Source: Calditrichaceae bacterium
GTDB lineage: Bacteria; Calditrichota; Calditrichia; RBG-13-44-9; J075
NCBI GenBank assembly: GCA_013360445.1
Contig: JABWBP010000053.1
Span: forward strand, 1 to 64,000
Direction: 5' to 3'
DNA: 64,000 nucleotides
In this document: positions 53,701 to 62,532 of the stretch, piece by piece
How the letters are laid out: each line of letters starts with the position of its first letter
Numbering within the stretch: the first letter of the stretch is position 1
Program-made: the position numbers and the translations under genes
Notes under the pieces: generated by a model
What the model saw: only the letters and a program-made list of their open reading frames with translations
The model's database searches: none
Told to the model about the DNA's origin: nothing

Positions 53701-55213
53701 GATCGATGCAAATCAAATCGCCCTGCTCGCCGCCGGTTAACCATAAGTTGCCCCGGTGATCCTGGGCGACTACGTCCGCATCGTAGCCTTCCCCCGGCGT
53801 TGCCGCGGCCCGGGGTTGGCCCATAAATTGAGTGGTGGATTTGCCGGTATCACGGTTTACCTGGAACAATAGAACGGAAGTGTACCAGAGCCGGTTTTCG
53901 TGCTGGCGGTCTTTCAGGATAGAATTGATGCTGTGATCCCGGGTGGAACCGCTCTTCCATTTCAAGGGGTCGCGGCTTTGAAAATCCGGGTAGGCAAAGC
54001 GGATGGTTTTGGGATCAAATTTATATAGTCCGTAGCCGTTGCTGCCCATCCACAGGATTCCCCCGCGGTCACGATAAATTGATTCGATATAACCTTGAAT
54101 TCTGCCCGCTTCATGGAAGCCGGGGTTTACATAAAGATAGGTTTCCGAAGCAGTTTCGAATACATAATACCCGCCCGCGTAGCTGGAAAACCACAAAAGA
54201 TCGCCGGGGGCTTCGCTATCACGATTACCCGCAGGATAACGCATTCGCGGGGGAGTAGGTAAGCCGTGCAAATTAAAATACTCGGTAATTTTGGACGGAA
54301 AATCATCGGGCAGGGGATAGAGGATAAATTGCCGCTTCGAGCGGTCGAAACGCGCCATTCCTTTGCCGGTCATTATCCACACCGCCCCCCGGGAATCCTC
54401 GAACAGCGGGCCGCCCTCGATTTGCAGTGCGGATTGGGATGCTTCCCCGGTCCAGGCGGTATCCGGCGCTTCCAGGAATAAAGAGGTGGTGATATGGTTT
54501 GTAAAAGGGTCGTTTACCGTAACCCACAGGGCTCCCTGGCGATCAACCAACAGGTAGTCAATATTCAATGCGCCCCTGGTATACCGGGTTACCCGGTGCG
54601 CCGGTTTCTCAGCCGGCGGATTTTTTTTATCACGCTGGCCGGATTGCGGGGTGAGTTTGTTCAGACCGCTGCGCTTGGTTCCGATCCATAACGCCCCGCT
54701 GGTATCCTCCGCAATCACGGTAATGGAATTGCTGCTCAGGCTATGAGAATTGCCCGGCTCATGTTTAAAGTGTTGAAAAGTGTTTTCTTCACGATCGAAG
54801 AGATTCAGTCCTTTTTCGCGGGTTCCCACCCAGAGCCGGTTTTTGCTATCCTCAAAAAGCGCAAACACATAATTGTCCGAAAGAGATGTCGAATCGGATG
54901 GATCGTGGCGATAAATAATAAAGCGCCGGCCGTCGTAATGGTTCAACCCGTCCTTAGTGCCGAACCACATATAGCCCAGGTGGTCCTGTAAAATTGCGGT
55001 TACCATGCCCTGGGACAGCCCTTCTTCCGCCCCGAGATGTTCGAAGTGTATCTCCTCGAAGGTTCGGGCCAGGGCCTTTTCTTTCGCTTCTCTCTCGGCC
55101 GCGGGGGGCTGCGATTTCACAATCAAGAGCGAAGCGGAATTTGGCTGCCCGAACGCGCACAACTCCAACAGCGCAGTTAGAAAAATGGCAGTCTTCCAGG
55201 ATTTCAGCGCCAT
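50774..55213 (-). CDS. Hybrid two-component sensor-regulator (Reg_prop/HisKA/REC/AraC)
   Basis: 1479 residues. A signal peptide (AIFLTALLELCAFG) is followed by a periplasmic pair of Reg_prop beta-propellers (repeats like DHLGYMWFGTKDGLNHYD and SKNRLWVGTREKGLNLFD), a Y_Y_Y domain and one membrane helix (IYGLLILGLLYILR). Then come HisKA with SHEFRTPLTLI, a GHKL ATPase (N-box LLSNAFKFTP, G1 DTGPGIS, G2 GSGIGLAL), a receiver (IISDVMMPKMDGYQ) and an AraC-type helix-turn-helix (VAEIAYQVGFSDPSYFSRCF). The whole relay is in one chain, as in polysaccharide-sensing HTCS. A 25-residue Pro/Gly insert encoded by a palindromic repeat lies in the ATPase domain between N-box and G1. The ligand is unknown. 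Confidence 0.95.
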   Translation of the reverse strand: MALKSWKTAIFLTALLELCAFGQPNSASLLIVKSQPPAAEREAKEKALARTFEEIHFEHLGAEEGLSQGMVTAILQDHLGYMWFGTKDGLNHYDGRRFIIYRHDPSDSTSLSDNYVFALFEDSKNRLWVGTREKGLNLFDREENTFQHFKHEPGNSHSLSSNSITVIAEDTSGALWIGTKRSGLNKLTPQSGQRDKKNPPAEKPAHRVTRYTRGALNIDYLLVDRQGALWVTVNDPFTNHITTSLFLEAPDTAWTGEASQSALQIEGGPLFEDSRGAVWIMTGKGMARFDRSKRQFILYPLPDDFPSKITEYFNLHGLPTPPRMRYPAGNRDSEAPGDLLWFSSYAGGYYVFETASETYLYVNPGFHEAGRIQGYIESIYRDRGGILWMGSNGYGLYKFDPKTIRFAYPDFQSRDPLKWKSGSTRDHSINSILKDRQHENRLWYTSVLLFQVNRDTGKSTTQFMGQPRAAATPGEGYDADVVAQDHRGNLWLTGGEQGDLICIDPRNRTEKRFTAKNSDFESIRQIYIDRFDNVWCVVDPRTLLHLDQTTEQFKRYDFYPGGNEGSIVPVATRETAPCFYQDENSRLWIGTFNGLFCFDPQREAFIKHYRNAPGNSRSLSGDNIFTIAPDSREPQRYLWIGTAGFGLNRFDRETESFKSYTEAQGLPSNTIYGILPDDDGNLWMSTNRGLAKFNPQTGTFRIYTVEDGLQNNEFNRFAYHKAPDGEMFFGGVKGLNSFYPEDIRDDLYLPPLVITNFQYSDPSKTDASTGWTHLATPVSENPTIELSYQTNAVSFEFNALDYSNIHRNRYAYMMQGLNRDWIYCGSDRKANFSFLPPGEYVFRVKGANGDGIWNETGASVRLIIHPPWWRTGWAYTIYGLLILGLLYILRRYELNRQQWKHGLELEKVKAEKLKDLDRMKSRFFANISHEFRTPLTLILGPIEAMDRRISDPEARRDLSMMRRNGQRLLRLINQLLDLSRLEAGKLKLQARPGDLLAFLKGIVFSFESLAKQRKIDLRFQSPENLPPVCFDPDKLEKVLVNLLSNAFKFTPAGGEIIVAVSIPPVPPSKGGSGGAPPFEEGTGGMLEIRVRDTGPGISPQHLPHIFDRFYSSGEGYSKDQQGSGIGLALTRELVELHHGKISVNSEAGRGAEFTILLPLGKGHLREEELLDEAKPLPFSPSLSKGEAEAIVFESDWGAQNSYSSPAGEGGAGGSAGIPGTGGESPILLIVEDNPDMRAYIRSQLLDYCQVLEAEDGQAGLDIASDTLPDLIISDVMMPKMDGYQLCERLKTDQRTSHIPVILLTAKSSGESKLEGLALGADDYLVKPFDSKELRVRVKNLIGQRRKLRERFGKEIKLQPKDIAITSADEKFLHRAMDIIDRYISDENFSVEQFGREIGLSRGQLHRKLKALTDQSPVDFIRAIRLKRAAQLLEKRSGTVAEIAYQVGFSDPSYFSRCFRQQFGVLPSEFAGSTDSIEEE
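51653..51690. repeat. Small palindromic repeat in linker of the hybrid sensor gene
   Basis: CGCTTCCCCTTTT and the following GAGAAGGGGAGCG are inverted complements within the coding region, in the linker between ATPase and receiver domains. Confidence 0.65.
51959..52031. repeat. 73-base inverted repeat in frame within the histidine-kinase domain
   Basis: The ends CATCCCCCCTG and CAGGGGGGATG are perfect complements. Inside, GTTCCCTCTTCAAAAGGGGG is imperfectly mirrored. It encodes a Pro/Gly-rich loop (IPPVPPSKGG ... PPFEEGTGGM). Confidence 0.9.
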
Positions 55214-55500
55214 GCTATATCATTGAAAGCTTTTGGACTTTGGGGATAGATAAATACCTTTCACCCCAATTCCCCGGAAACAATTGGCTGGGGGTGAATT
55301 TCCAAATGAATGTGAATAGAGCCAATCGTTTCTATATATGTATTTTAAAAATGTTTAAAGCCCAAAAGACTTCCGACTTACCTGATGAAGCTCCTCCCCA
55401 AAAAGCATATCAGAATAAATGTAACCAACTCACAGGAAATTTGCAAATAGACAGACAGGCAGTCCGACAGGAAGGATGAAATTGGAGTGATTGACTTGAC

Positions 55501-55634
55501 GTAACTATTCAGGCATTTTGCCACAGAGTTCACAGAGCACACAGAGACATGGAAAAATTTGTTGAACAAACCCGTTTTGTAGAAAAAAATGTTCCATATG
55601 GTGAGTTTATCGAACCATGTGGCTGAATAGTAAC
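55501..55634. mobile_element. MITE-like element, GTTACTATTCAG family, with perfect target duplication
   Basis: 134 bases, ends GTAACTATTCAGG and CTGAATAGTAAC, flanked by GACTTGAC on both sides (55493-55500 and 55635-55642). Bases 1-96 and the last 17 are identical to the 18988 copy; the 21 bases between are a different sequence (TATGGTGAGTTTATCGAACCA). No coding capacity. Confidence 0.92.
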
Positions 55635-55673
55635 GACTTGACAATTTTAATTTTCACCGTTTAGTACAAAACA

Positions 55674-55709
55674 GCGCGGGGCATTCGAGCCCATTCGAAT
55701 GCCCCGCGC
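55674..55709 (-). terminator. Strong hairpin terminator of the secreted-protein gene
   Basis: GCGCGGGGCATTCGA pairs with the complementary TTCGAATGCCCCGCGC around a five-base loop. Read on the minus strand it is followed by TGTTTTGT. It lies about 60 bases past the stop at 55771. Confidence 0.75.
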
Positions 55710-55770
55710 ACTAAATCCATTTTTTAATTCTTCCTTCTTCTTTCTTCTCCCCTTACTGCCCGATATTCCG

Positions 55771-58700
55771 CTACTTCATAAGCAACAGCTTGCGGTCGGC
55801 GGTGAACTTCCCGGCTTTCATCCGCAGGAAGTACATTCCCGAGGGCACTTGCTGGTTCTGGTCATTTTTGCCTTCCCAGCGTACCAGGTACGTTCCGGCC
55901 TGCTGCTTTCCGTTCACTAAGGTCTGCACTTTCTGGCCTAACACGTTATACACCACGATCTGCACGTCCACGGCCTCCGGCAGCTGGTAGCGGATTTCCG
56001 TGGCCGGGTTGAAGGGGTTGGGATAGTTATCCAGCGTAAAGGACGCCGGCGCTTCATTCCCCGCCGGGGCATCCACTACTTTTACCGCCGGCAGCAGATC
56101 GGTAAACGTTTGCGCCGCGGCCATGGCGCTGAAGCTCAAGGAAACGGGAGCGTTCCCAAGCGTTTGCGCATTTCCCCTCACAATGAAGCGGGGGTTCAGA
56201 ACGTTCACCAGGCCTTCAGCGCCCCGGGGATAGGCATGTGCAGCAACCAACCGGCCCTGTTTGACATTGAGGTCATTCACCACCGGGTTGCCAAAACCTT
56301 CCGCAGCGCCGCCATCGAAGCCGGTGAATTCCAGCAGTGCGGGATTCCAGCTCATGGTCATGGTGTAGCTGCCTAATTTTTCACCGGATTTCGCCATGTT
56401 GACCATCACCGGCGCTTCCAGGGTCTGGCCGGATACATTCAGCGCGGCATAGGCTTGTACTTCAGCCTCTTCCGCAACCGGCGCAACGGTGGATTTACCG
56501 AGCGCCGCGGCTACAGGTAGGCAGACCGGGGTTCCCACCGGGAAGGGTACCGGGAAGCCCACTTCCCAGCTCAGGGTCACCAGCGCGTCGGTGGAGTTGG
56601 TGAGGCCGTCTTGAGTCGCGTCGCCGAAACCGATGGCAATGCGATCCAGGAAGGGCTGGGGCAGGGGGAAGCCGGTATCGAAAGAGAGCATCAACAGGGC
56701 GTCTAAAGAGTTGACCGCATTATCGCCGTTGATGTCGCCCAGCAAGCCCGGGGTGCACGCCACGATACCGATACAGTCATCGTTGACGGTCAAAACCGGC
56801 AGGAGATTGGTGAAGGATATCGCCGCAGCCATGGCGGAGAATTCCAGGTCCAGGCAGCAGTTTGCCCCCCCGGCACCAACCGCCTGGAAGTTAACATTCA
56901 GAATGTCAACAATGCCGCCCTGGCCGGTGGCTTTGGCCCCGTTGAACACGATCACCCCATTGGCGGCATTCCCGTCGTTCACAAACCCGGTAAAACCGGA
57001 GAGGATCCCGGAATTCCCGGTGTAGCTGATACAGGCCGGATCCCAGGTGAGGGTGGCGGTAAAGCTGCCTAAAAGTTCGTTTGGCGCGGGCATGTTGCTT
57101 ATATCCACTTTAACCTCGGCAGTAAAGTTACCGCCCTGGGGTACGTTGGGGGGGCAATTTACCGAACCGGTGACCTGCCCGGTGACGGTCGTTTCGAACA
57201 GGCCCAGGTAAGCGGCCATCAAAGCCGTCTGGTCATTGGCCAGCAGTTCCAGGCCGTGGGGGGTTATTTTATAGAGGGGTTTTTCGGCGGAGCGCTGAAC
57301 CTTTGATGTGGAGGGGAAAGCGAACCGTTTGATTACAGTTCGAGCGGTTTTATTAGCCGGGCGGGCTTTAGTTTTGGAAGATGTCGCTTGCGCTTCCTGC
57401 GCCCCGAAATTCTTCACCACCCCGGCTTCCGGGTTCAGGGGTGCCGTAGGAGTCATCATACCACCGAAGGAAGGAACCACTCCAATCGCTCTTCCGCCGC
57501 CGGCGCCGTAGCCGGTATTATACAGGCCGTGGATGTCGGTATTGGCGTCATTCTGCCAGATGGGGCTGGAGCCAATCGCCGATAGCTCATCCATGAAGTT
57601 ATTCTCACCGTTATAGTCAAAGGTAAACGCGGACAGTTGATTGAGACCAATGACCCCGGCAACGTCGCCGCTGCCGTCTCCTACCGGCGCACAATCAAAC
57701 CAGGGATTAATGTCATACCCGCCGGAGTTTACCGGATCATAGGCGAAGCAATCGCCCCCTTCCAGGTAGATCCTTCCGCCGTTGGCCAGGTAGGTTTCCA
57801 ATGCCGCCGCTTCCGGATCGCCGGCGCCTAAGATGTGGTTGTTGGAAAAGATACCCAGCACCACCCAGACCGCATCGAACTGGCTGAGGTCATTGCCGAA
57901 TTCGAAGAGATTGTCGGTCACCATGGCGCTGCGGCCATTGGCGACCAGGGCATTAAAAATGTTGGTGCCGCTGGCGGCGCTCGCGCCGGAAACGTCCGCC
58001 GGCACCCACACCAGGTGATCCGGGGTAGCGGGAGCCAAATCAAAGAAGTTGACGATGGCCGCTATCAGGTCATCTTTGGTGCTGGGAGCAGCTGCGTCGG
58101 TCAATGCCGCCAGGGCATAGGAGAAGCAGAAGGTCTTTTGCCCGGAAGCGCCGCTAAATTGCGCCGCCACATTTCCATAACCGGATTCCACAAAGGCAAT
58201 GGCCCCGCCGCCGGCAGTATAGGTATCGATAAACGTATTATTGACTTGTGTAGAGGCGGTAAATAGCATCCCGTCTGCAAGGGTGCCGGCCTGTCCCTGC
58301 AGCCCATTGATGGGATTGGTGCCGCCGTCTCCTGCGCTGGCCAATCCGAATAAATTAAGCAGGGTGGTATTTGCAACCTGGTCGAAACCTAAGGCGTCGC
58401 CGCCTTCCAGGTACACCTTGCCGCCGGCCTGGAGATAGGCTTGCACCGCCGCGGCCATGGTATTATCAAAAACCGTGTTGGAGCCGGAAGCGCCGTAATT
58501 GCCGAAAGACAGGAAAACCGCATCAAAGCCGATCAGGGAAGCGGGGAAAACATTGGTGTATTGGGTGGTCAGGCCGGCGTTGGTCAGGAAGGTATTGATG
58601 TACGCGCCGCTGTAATCCTGGCCGCCCAGGGCGCCTTCCCACACTAAAATGCCGGAGTTCGCGCCGGTCCCCAGATTAAACGCGCCAATACGCGTTTTCC

Positions 58701-60327
58701 AGTTGAAAGCACTTGTCTGTGCATAATATTCGTTGGTATACCAGAATGTTGCATCGTCGTTGGGATCCACAGTCATCATAGTATAGTCACCCCAACGGTT
58801 GGGGTTGGTTTGCGAGCCAGTACCCGCAAAAATGCTTTCCTCTGCCACATCCATCACTCCCGGCGCAGCGCCTGCGGTGTGGCCGGTGAAGCGAATGGAA
58901 GGAAAGGTAGTGCTGCTGGATACTGAATAGCCCAGGGCGATGTTTCCCATTCCATCCATGGCAATACTGCCCATCCAACGGTGATCGTTGTCCGGGGCGT
59001 AAGTGCCTTGCTGGAAAATACTCCATCCGCCGCCGCTATTGCGTAACTCATACCAGCGGATACCGGCATGATTTGTCCCCACATCAACAGTATGGTTGGT
59101 TACCATTGACTTATGAGTGCCGAAGTCGCGGTATTGGAGGCTGAACATCGTAAAATGGGAAAGGATATCCAGTCCCTGTCCGGTACCGGGCTGCGGTATA
59201 TCAGTGGTAAATACACCGTCATAAGGAGTTACCGGCAGGAAGGTTGGCCCGGTAAAAGTGGATGCGGGTAGATTGTTCCAATTGGGGGTAAGCTCAAACA
59301 ATGCCAGCCTGTCAGACGGAGCGCCGGTCAGCCCGTCATCCTGGTGTCCTACAATCGGAATCGGGGTTCCAGGAGCGGGAGCAGGGCCATCAAGATCAGC
59401 CGAAATGAAACCATCTGAGCCGATCCCGGGAAGCAAAGCAGAGATATTGAATACCAACATTTGTGCAGGATTCCCGGCTAACATTTTATTGCGTTCCAGG
59501 GCACCGGCTTTCATACTAAAACCACCGCCGTTTGGGAATACTCGATAAGTTGCGGTATAAGCATCGCCCCACACACCGAACTTGGGATAATCGGGAAAAT
59601 CGGTAGTAAAATTGAATTGATAGCGATAATATGCCCCGGTAGGATCCGGTGTTTGGGAGCAGGCGACACAAATGGATTGGTTATTCGGATCATCGACTGC
59701 AAATTGGCTCAAAAACCAGCGATCAGCCAACTGGTCATAGAGAACGATCGGGTCGCCATTGTTATTGGTTTCGCACGGTCCGCCAAAACCGGCCCATAAA
59801 GTGTTGATGTCGAAAGGACCCAGTACGCTGTTGCCCGCCTTATCAAATATTTCATAGACTGAGTTAGCCATTTGAACATAGTGATTTGGCCCGACATCGC
59901 CGTTCTGGTCCGGCGGCGCTCCGCCGCCACCGATGTTATCTCCTACTTCCAATCCATCAAAACTCAGGAGCACGGTGCGAGAGCTATTTTCACCTTGCCA
60001 GTCTTGAAGCGATGGATCTTCTATAAAAGGCTGATCTTTAACCAGACCCTCAAAAGGGTATGGCTTAAGGGGAATTATTTTCTGCTCGCCGGTAGAGGCC
60101 GGAAGTTTATAAATTTTAACCTGTTCACTTAATGGAAGAGACTGGTCGTTTCTTACGGATGTCAGTACCTTTTCCGGCTTGACAGTTTGTGACTGCGAAT
60201 TATCAGCAATCTGCTGGCTGGTTTGGGGGCGTTTTTTCTGGGCAAAGAGCGAAGTGGCCAGGCAAACCATTATCAAAAAAAGTATCGAAAATCCACGAAG
60301 CAGACAATTATTGTTCAGTCGGTTCAT
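55771..60327 (-). CDS. Very large secreted protein with cohesin, dockerin and type IX-style sorting domain
   Basis: 1518 residues. A signal peptide (ILFLIMVCLATSLFAQ) is followed by an N-terminal region (about 100-570) of unknown fold (GDVGPNHYVQMANSVYEIFDK). Two similar Rossmann-like modules follow, each with the phrase GGKVYLEGGDALG or GGRIYLEGGDCFA (about residues 575-960). Next comes a cohesin-like domain (TGSVNCPPNVPQGGNFTAEV), a type I dockerin-like pair (LGDINGDNAVNSLDALLML, FGDATQDGLTNSTDALVTL) and a second cohesin-like domain. The protein closes with a sorting domain beginning NYPNPFNPATEIRY and ending DRKLLLMK. The order suggests a cell-surface, self-assembling protein exported by type IX-like secretion. 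Confidence 0.85.
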   Translation of the reverse strand: MNRLNNNCLLRGFSILFLIMVCLATSLFAQKKRPQTSQQIADNSQSQTVKPEKVLTSVRNDQSLPLSEQVKIYKLPASTGEQKIIPLKPYPFEGLVKDQPFIEDPSLQDWQGENSSRTVLLSFDGLEVGDNIGGGGAPPDQNGDVGPNHYVQMANSVYEIFDKAGNSVLGPFDINTLWAGFGGPCETNNNGDPIVLYDQLADRWFLSQFAVDDPNNQSICVACSQTPDPTGAYYRYQFNFTTDFPDYPKFGVWGDAYTATYRVFPNGGGFSMKAGALERNKMLAGNPAQMLVFNISALLPGIGSDGFISADLDGPAPAPGTPIPIVGHQDDGLTGAPSDRLALFELTPNWNNLPASTFTGPTFLPVTPYDGVFTTDIPQPGTGQGLDILSHFTMFSLQYRDFGTHKSMVTNHTVDVGTNHAGIRWYELRNSGGGWSIFQQGTYAPDNDHRWMGSIAMDGMGNIALGYSVSSSTTFPSIRFTGHTAGAAPGVMDVAEESIFAGTGSQTNPNRWGDYTMMTVDPNDDATFWYTNEYYAQTSAFNWKTRIGAFNLGTGANSGILVWEGALGGQDYSGAYINTFLTNAGLTTQYTNVFPASLIGFDAVFLSFGNYGASGSNTVFDNTMAAAVQAYLQAGGKVYLEGGDALGFDQVANTTLLNLFGLASAGDGGTNPINGLQGQAGTLADGMLFTASTQVNNTFIDTYTAGGGAIAFVESGYGNVAAQFSGASGQKTFCFSYALAALTDAAAPSTKDDLIAAIVNFFDLAPATPDHLVWVPADVSGASAASGTNIFNALVANGRSAMVTDNLFEFGNDLSQFDAVWVVLGIFSNNHILGAGDPEAAALETYLANGGRIYLEGGDCFAYDPVNSGGYDINPWFDCAPVGDGSGDVAGVIGLNQLSAFTFDYNGENNFMDELSAIGSSPIWQNDANTDIHGLYNTGYGAGGGRAIGVVPSFGGMMTPTAPLNPEAGVVKNFGAQEAQATSSKTKARPANKTARTVIKRFAFPSTSKVQRSAEKPLYKITPHGLELLANDQTALMAAYLGLFETTVTGQVTGSVNCPPNVPQGGNFTAEVKVDISNMPAPNELLGSFTATLTWDPACISYTGNSGILSGFTGFVNDGNAANGVIVFNGAKATGQGGIVDILNVNFQAVGAGGANCCLDLEFSAMAAAISFTNLLPVLTVNDDCIGIVACTPGLLGDINGDNAVNSLDALLMLSFDTGFPLPQPFLDRIAIGFGDATQDGLTNSTDALVTLSWEVGFPVPFPVGTPVCLPVAAALGKSTVAPVAEEAEVQAYAALNVSGQTLEAPVMVNMAKSGEKLGSYTMTMSWNPALLEFTGFDGGAAEGFGNPVVNDLNVKQGRLVAAHAYPRGAEGLVNVLNPRFIVRGNAQTLGNAPVSLSFSAMAAAQTFTDLLPAVKVVDAPAGNEAPASFTLDNYPNPFNPATEIRYQLPEAVDVQIVVYNVLGQKVQTLVNGKQQAGTYLVRWEGKNDQNQQVPSGMYFLRMKAGKFTADRKLLLMK

Positions 60328-60989
60328 ATATCTGTCTCCTTAAAGTAAATTGAGTAGTATTTCGTGTTGCTTAATTTAGGGCTTTCGCCCTTTTTATTGT
60401 ACCACTGAACGCTAATGTGTTTCAATAACTCTGTGCGCTCAGTTGGGTACATTATTTTTTTCTGGCTCCCTGGTTCAGTTTAAGGTTCTACCAACCTCAT
60501 TAGAGGGTTCGGGTTTTTGCTTTATGAGCATCCCCGTTTCACTTCCACAAGAAAAGCAGGAGGAGCTTTGTTCGAAGGGAAGCAACTATTTGACACGACT
60601 CGTTCCTCAATATCATTGCAAGTTATAAGGTTTTTCTTGAGATATTCTCACAGGCTCGCGACCTATATTCAGCAGTTTTCTTCATCATTGTTTAGAATAC
60701 TATCAGGGCAAAGCAGCCGCATTTTGATCAGAAATTAAAATTTGCACAGCAAGTTACCGAAATCAGGTAAAGATTGCATAGTAACCATGTCGCAAATGAT
60801 AGGATAATTGTCGTACGAAGAAAATAGAAAGGTGAGCTAAGAGCTTGTCGCTATTTGCGTCGTAGGGTTTTACGGGAGGGCCGGGGAACTTTGTAATGCA
60901 AAGGCCATCATAATTTCCCTTGCTTTGCCTGCCATTCGGCCATAGTTTTGTGACGGTTGAAGTCAGAAGAATACAGAAAGACGGTCCCG
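60328..60989. other. 662-base region without a clear gene
   Basis: It contains the promoter of the large secreted gene, a short AGGGC/GCCCT hairpin with T run near 60379-60400, and two short open frames (60443-60628, 60517-60738) with no ribosome site or recognised family. I see nothing supported. Confidence 0.5.
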
Positions 60990-61910
60990 ATGGTATTCAG
61001 CACCAAATTATTCAGAGAAATTGATAAGCTGGAGCCGGATTTAAAAGCGGTGATGCTGGAAATGCTCTCCGAGATCGAGCGCAACCGTGAGGAGAGTATC
61101 ACCCGGAAAGAATTTCTGGAATTCGCCCGTCAGAGTGAAGAGAACTTTCAACGGGTATGGAAGAGTATCGACCAGTTGGCCGAGGCGCAGAAACGCACCG
61201 AACAGCGGGTCGATACACTTGCTGCCCGCATGGAAGAACTGGCCGAAGCGCAGAAACGCACCGAGCAGCGGGTGGAAGAATTAGCCGAGGCGCAGAAACG
61301 CACCGAGCAGCGGGTTGATACGCTTGCTGCCCGCATGGAAGAACTGGCCGAAGCACAGAAACGCACCGAGCAGCGGGTGGAAGAATTAGCCGAGGCGCAG
61401 AAACGCACCGAGCAGCGGGTTGATACACTTGCTGCCCGCATGGAAGAACTGGCCGAAGCACAAAAACGCACCGAGACATCCCTCGCCGCCTTAACCGCCG
61501 AGCATAAGAAAACCCGCGAGCAATTAGGCGGCCTTTCCGCCACGGTGGGTTACACCCTGGAAAATAAAGCCTTCAAAGCGCTGCCGGATTTACTGAAAGC
61601 GGATTACGGTATTACTCTCAAAGGGAAATTAATACGCGACCACATCCCGGATAACCAGGGAGATGAGATCGAGGTGAATATCCTGGGAAAAGGCGAGCGC
61701 GACGGAAAAGAAGTTTTGATCGTCGGGGAGAGCAAGAGCCAGCTTTCCGCGAAATACATCGACGAGTTCATTCGCAAAAAATTGAACCGGCTGCAGGGGA
61801 TTCATCCCAATCTTTTCCCGGTTTTAGTTACCCACATGGTCAGCAGTTCCGCTGTGAAACGCTATGCGAAAGAGAAGGGATTGGCGCTTTACTTTTCCTA
61901 CCAGTTCTAA
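60990..61910 (+). CDS. Coiled-coil protein with C-terminal PD-(D/E)XK nuclease-like domain
   Basis: 306 residues from ATG 60990; a TTG at 60957 is also in frame. Residues about 60-170 are a coiled coil made of a 35-residue unit ([19 protein letters not shown] then [14 protein letters not shown]), five heptads long, repeated nearly three times in protein and DNA. The C-terminal domain has [10 protein letters not shown] and [12 protein letters not shown], the D...ExK layout of restriction-like nucleases, as in DUF3782-type proteins. Function unknown. The DNA repeats make the coil length likely to vary. Confidence 0.75.
   Translation: MVFSTKLFREIDKLEPDLKAVMLEMLSEIERNREESITRKEFLEFARQSEENFQRVWKSIDQLAEAQKRTEQRVDTLAARMEELAEAQKRTEQRVEELAEAQKRTEQRVDTLAARMEELAEAQKRTEQRVEELAEAQKRTEQRVDTLAARMEELAEAQKRTETSLAALTAEHKKTREQLGGLSATVGYTLENKAFKALPDLLKADYGITLKGKLIRDHIPDNQGDEIEVNILGKGERDGKEVLIVGESKSQLSAKYIDEFIRKKLNRLQGIHPNLFPVLVTHMVSSSAVKRYAKEKGLALYFSYQF
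61176..61490 (+). repeat. 105-base tandem repeat encoding the coiled coil
   Basis: About three copies of a 105-base unit, highly similar in DNA, each coding for 35 residues. Exact heptad multiples keep the coil in register when copies are gained or lost. Confidence 0.85.
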
Positions 61911-62006
61911 CAGCGCCGCGCCTGCGCCGGTTGCGACTGAATTATTTCAAGAACTTTCATCACCCATTTGATTGCACCGTTTTTATCGCGAGGAGAAAAT
62001 CCTTTT

Positions 62007-62522
62007 ATGCGATACTTTATCCGGAGCTTGCCAATGATCATCGGGCTGCTGGCGGCGCTGGCCTGCAATAACCCGTTTGCCCCCGGTGAGGCGGAAAACG
62101 GCGAAGGAGACGCGCCCCTGACCGACCAGGCCACTCCCGACAAAGTGCTGCAGAATTTTCAATATGCCTATACCTTTAAGGATTCGCTGGTGTACAGCGA
62201 ATTGCTGGATTCCGCCTTTATCTTCATCAGCGAAAATTTTAACGTCACCCCGCCCGAACCGATTGTCTGGGGCAGGGACCAGGAATTGAAAACCACCGGG
62301 AGAATGTTTCGTTTTTTCAATACCCTGGACTTAACCTGGGGCAACCGCCCCCTCCGCGATCCTTCCCCTGCTTCCACCGACACTTCCTACACCATCACCT
62401 TTACGCTAACCCTGGACGGGGGAAGCAATATTCCTGCCCTGATCGGGGTGGTGATATTCGATTTCGTCAAACGGGATGGAAAGTGGCGGATTTCTCGCTG
62501 GAAAGATGAAATACCGGGATGA
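62007..62522 (+). CDS. Small lipoprotein, possibly NTF2-like
   Basis: 171 residues from ATG 62007 with GAGGAG upstream. The lipobox is LAALAC. The mature part (TPDKVLQNFQYAYTFKDSLVYSELLD ... KWRISRWKDE) resembles SnoaL/NTF2-like domains with a terminal strand containing W-R-I. No catalytic residues are evident. Neighbours give no operon clue. Confidence 0.75.
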   Translation: MRYFIRSLPMIIGLLAALACNNPFAPGEAENGEGDAPLTDQATPDKVLQNFQYAYTFKDSLVYSELLDSAFIFISENFNVTPPEPIVWGRDQELKTTGRMFRFFNTLDLTWGNRPLRDPSPASTDTSYTITFTLTLDGGSNIPALIGVVIFDFVKRDGKWRISRWKDEIPG

Positions 62523-62532
62523 AGAGTGCTTG

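Larger units (their letters stand above)
55214..55770. other. Intergenic region between hybrid sensor and large secreted protein
   Basis: No gene. It holds the sensor promoter region, a MITE-like element (55501-55634) and the hairpin at 55674-55709. Confidence 0.6.

Noticed and set aside
60379-60400. Rho-independent terminator (AGGGC/GCCCT then TTTTTA)
   Set aside because: Only a five-base stem and no plus-strand gene ends before it; left as a note in the intergenic entry.
61176-61490. CRISPR or VNTR outside genes
   Set aside because: The repeat is in frame within a coding region and encodes a regular heptad coiled coil.
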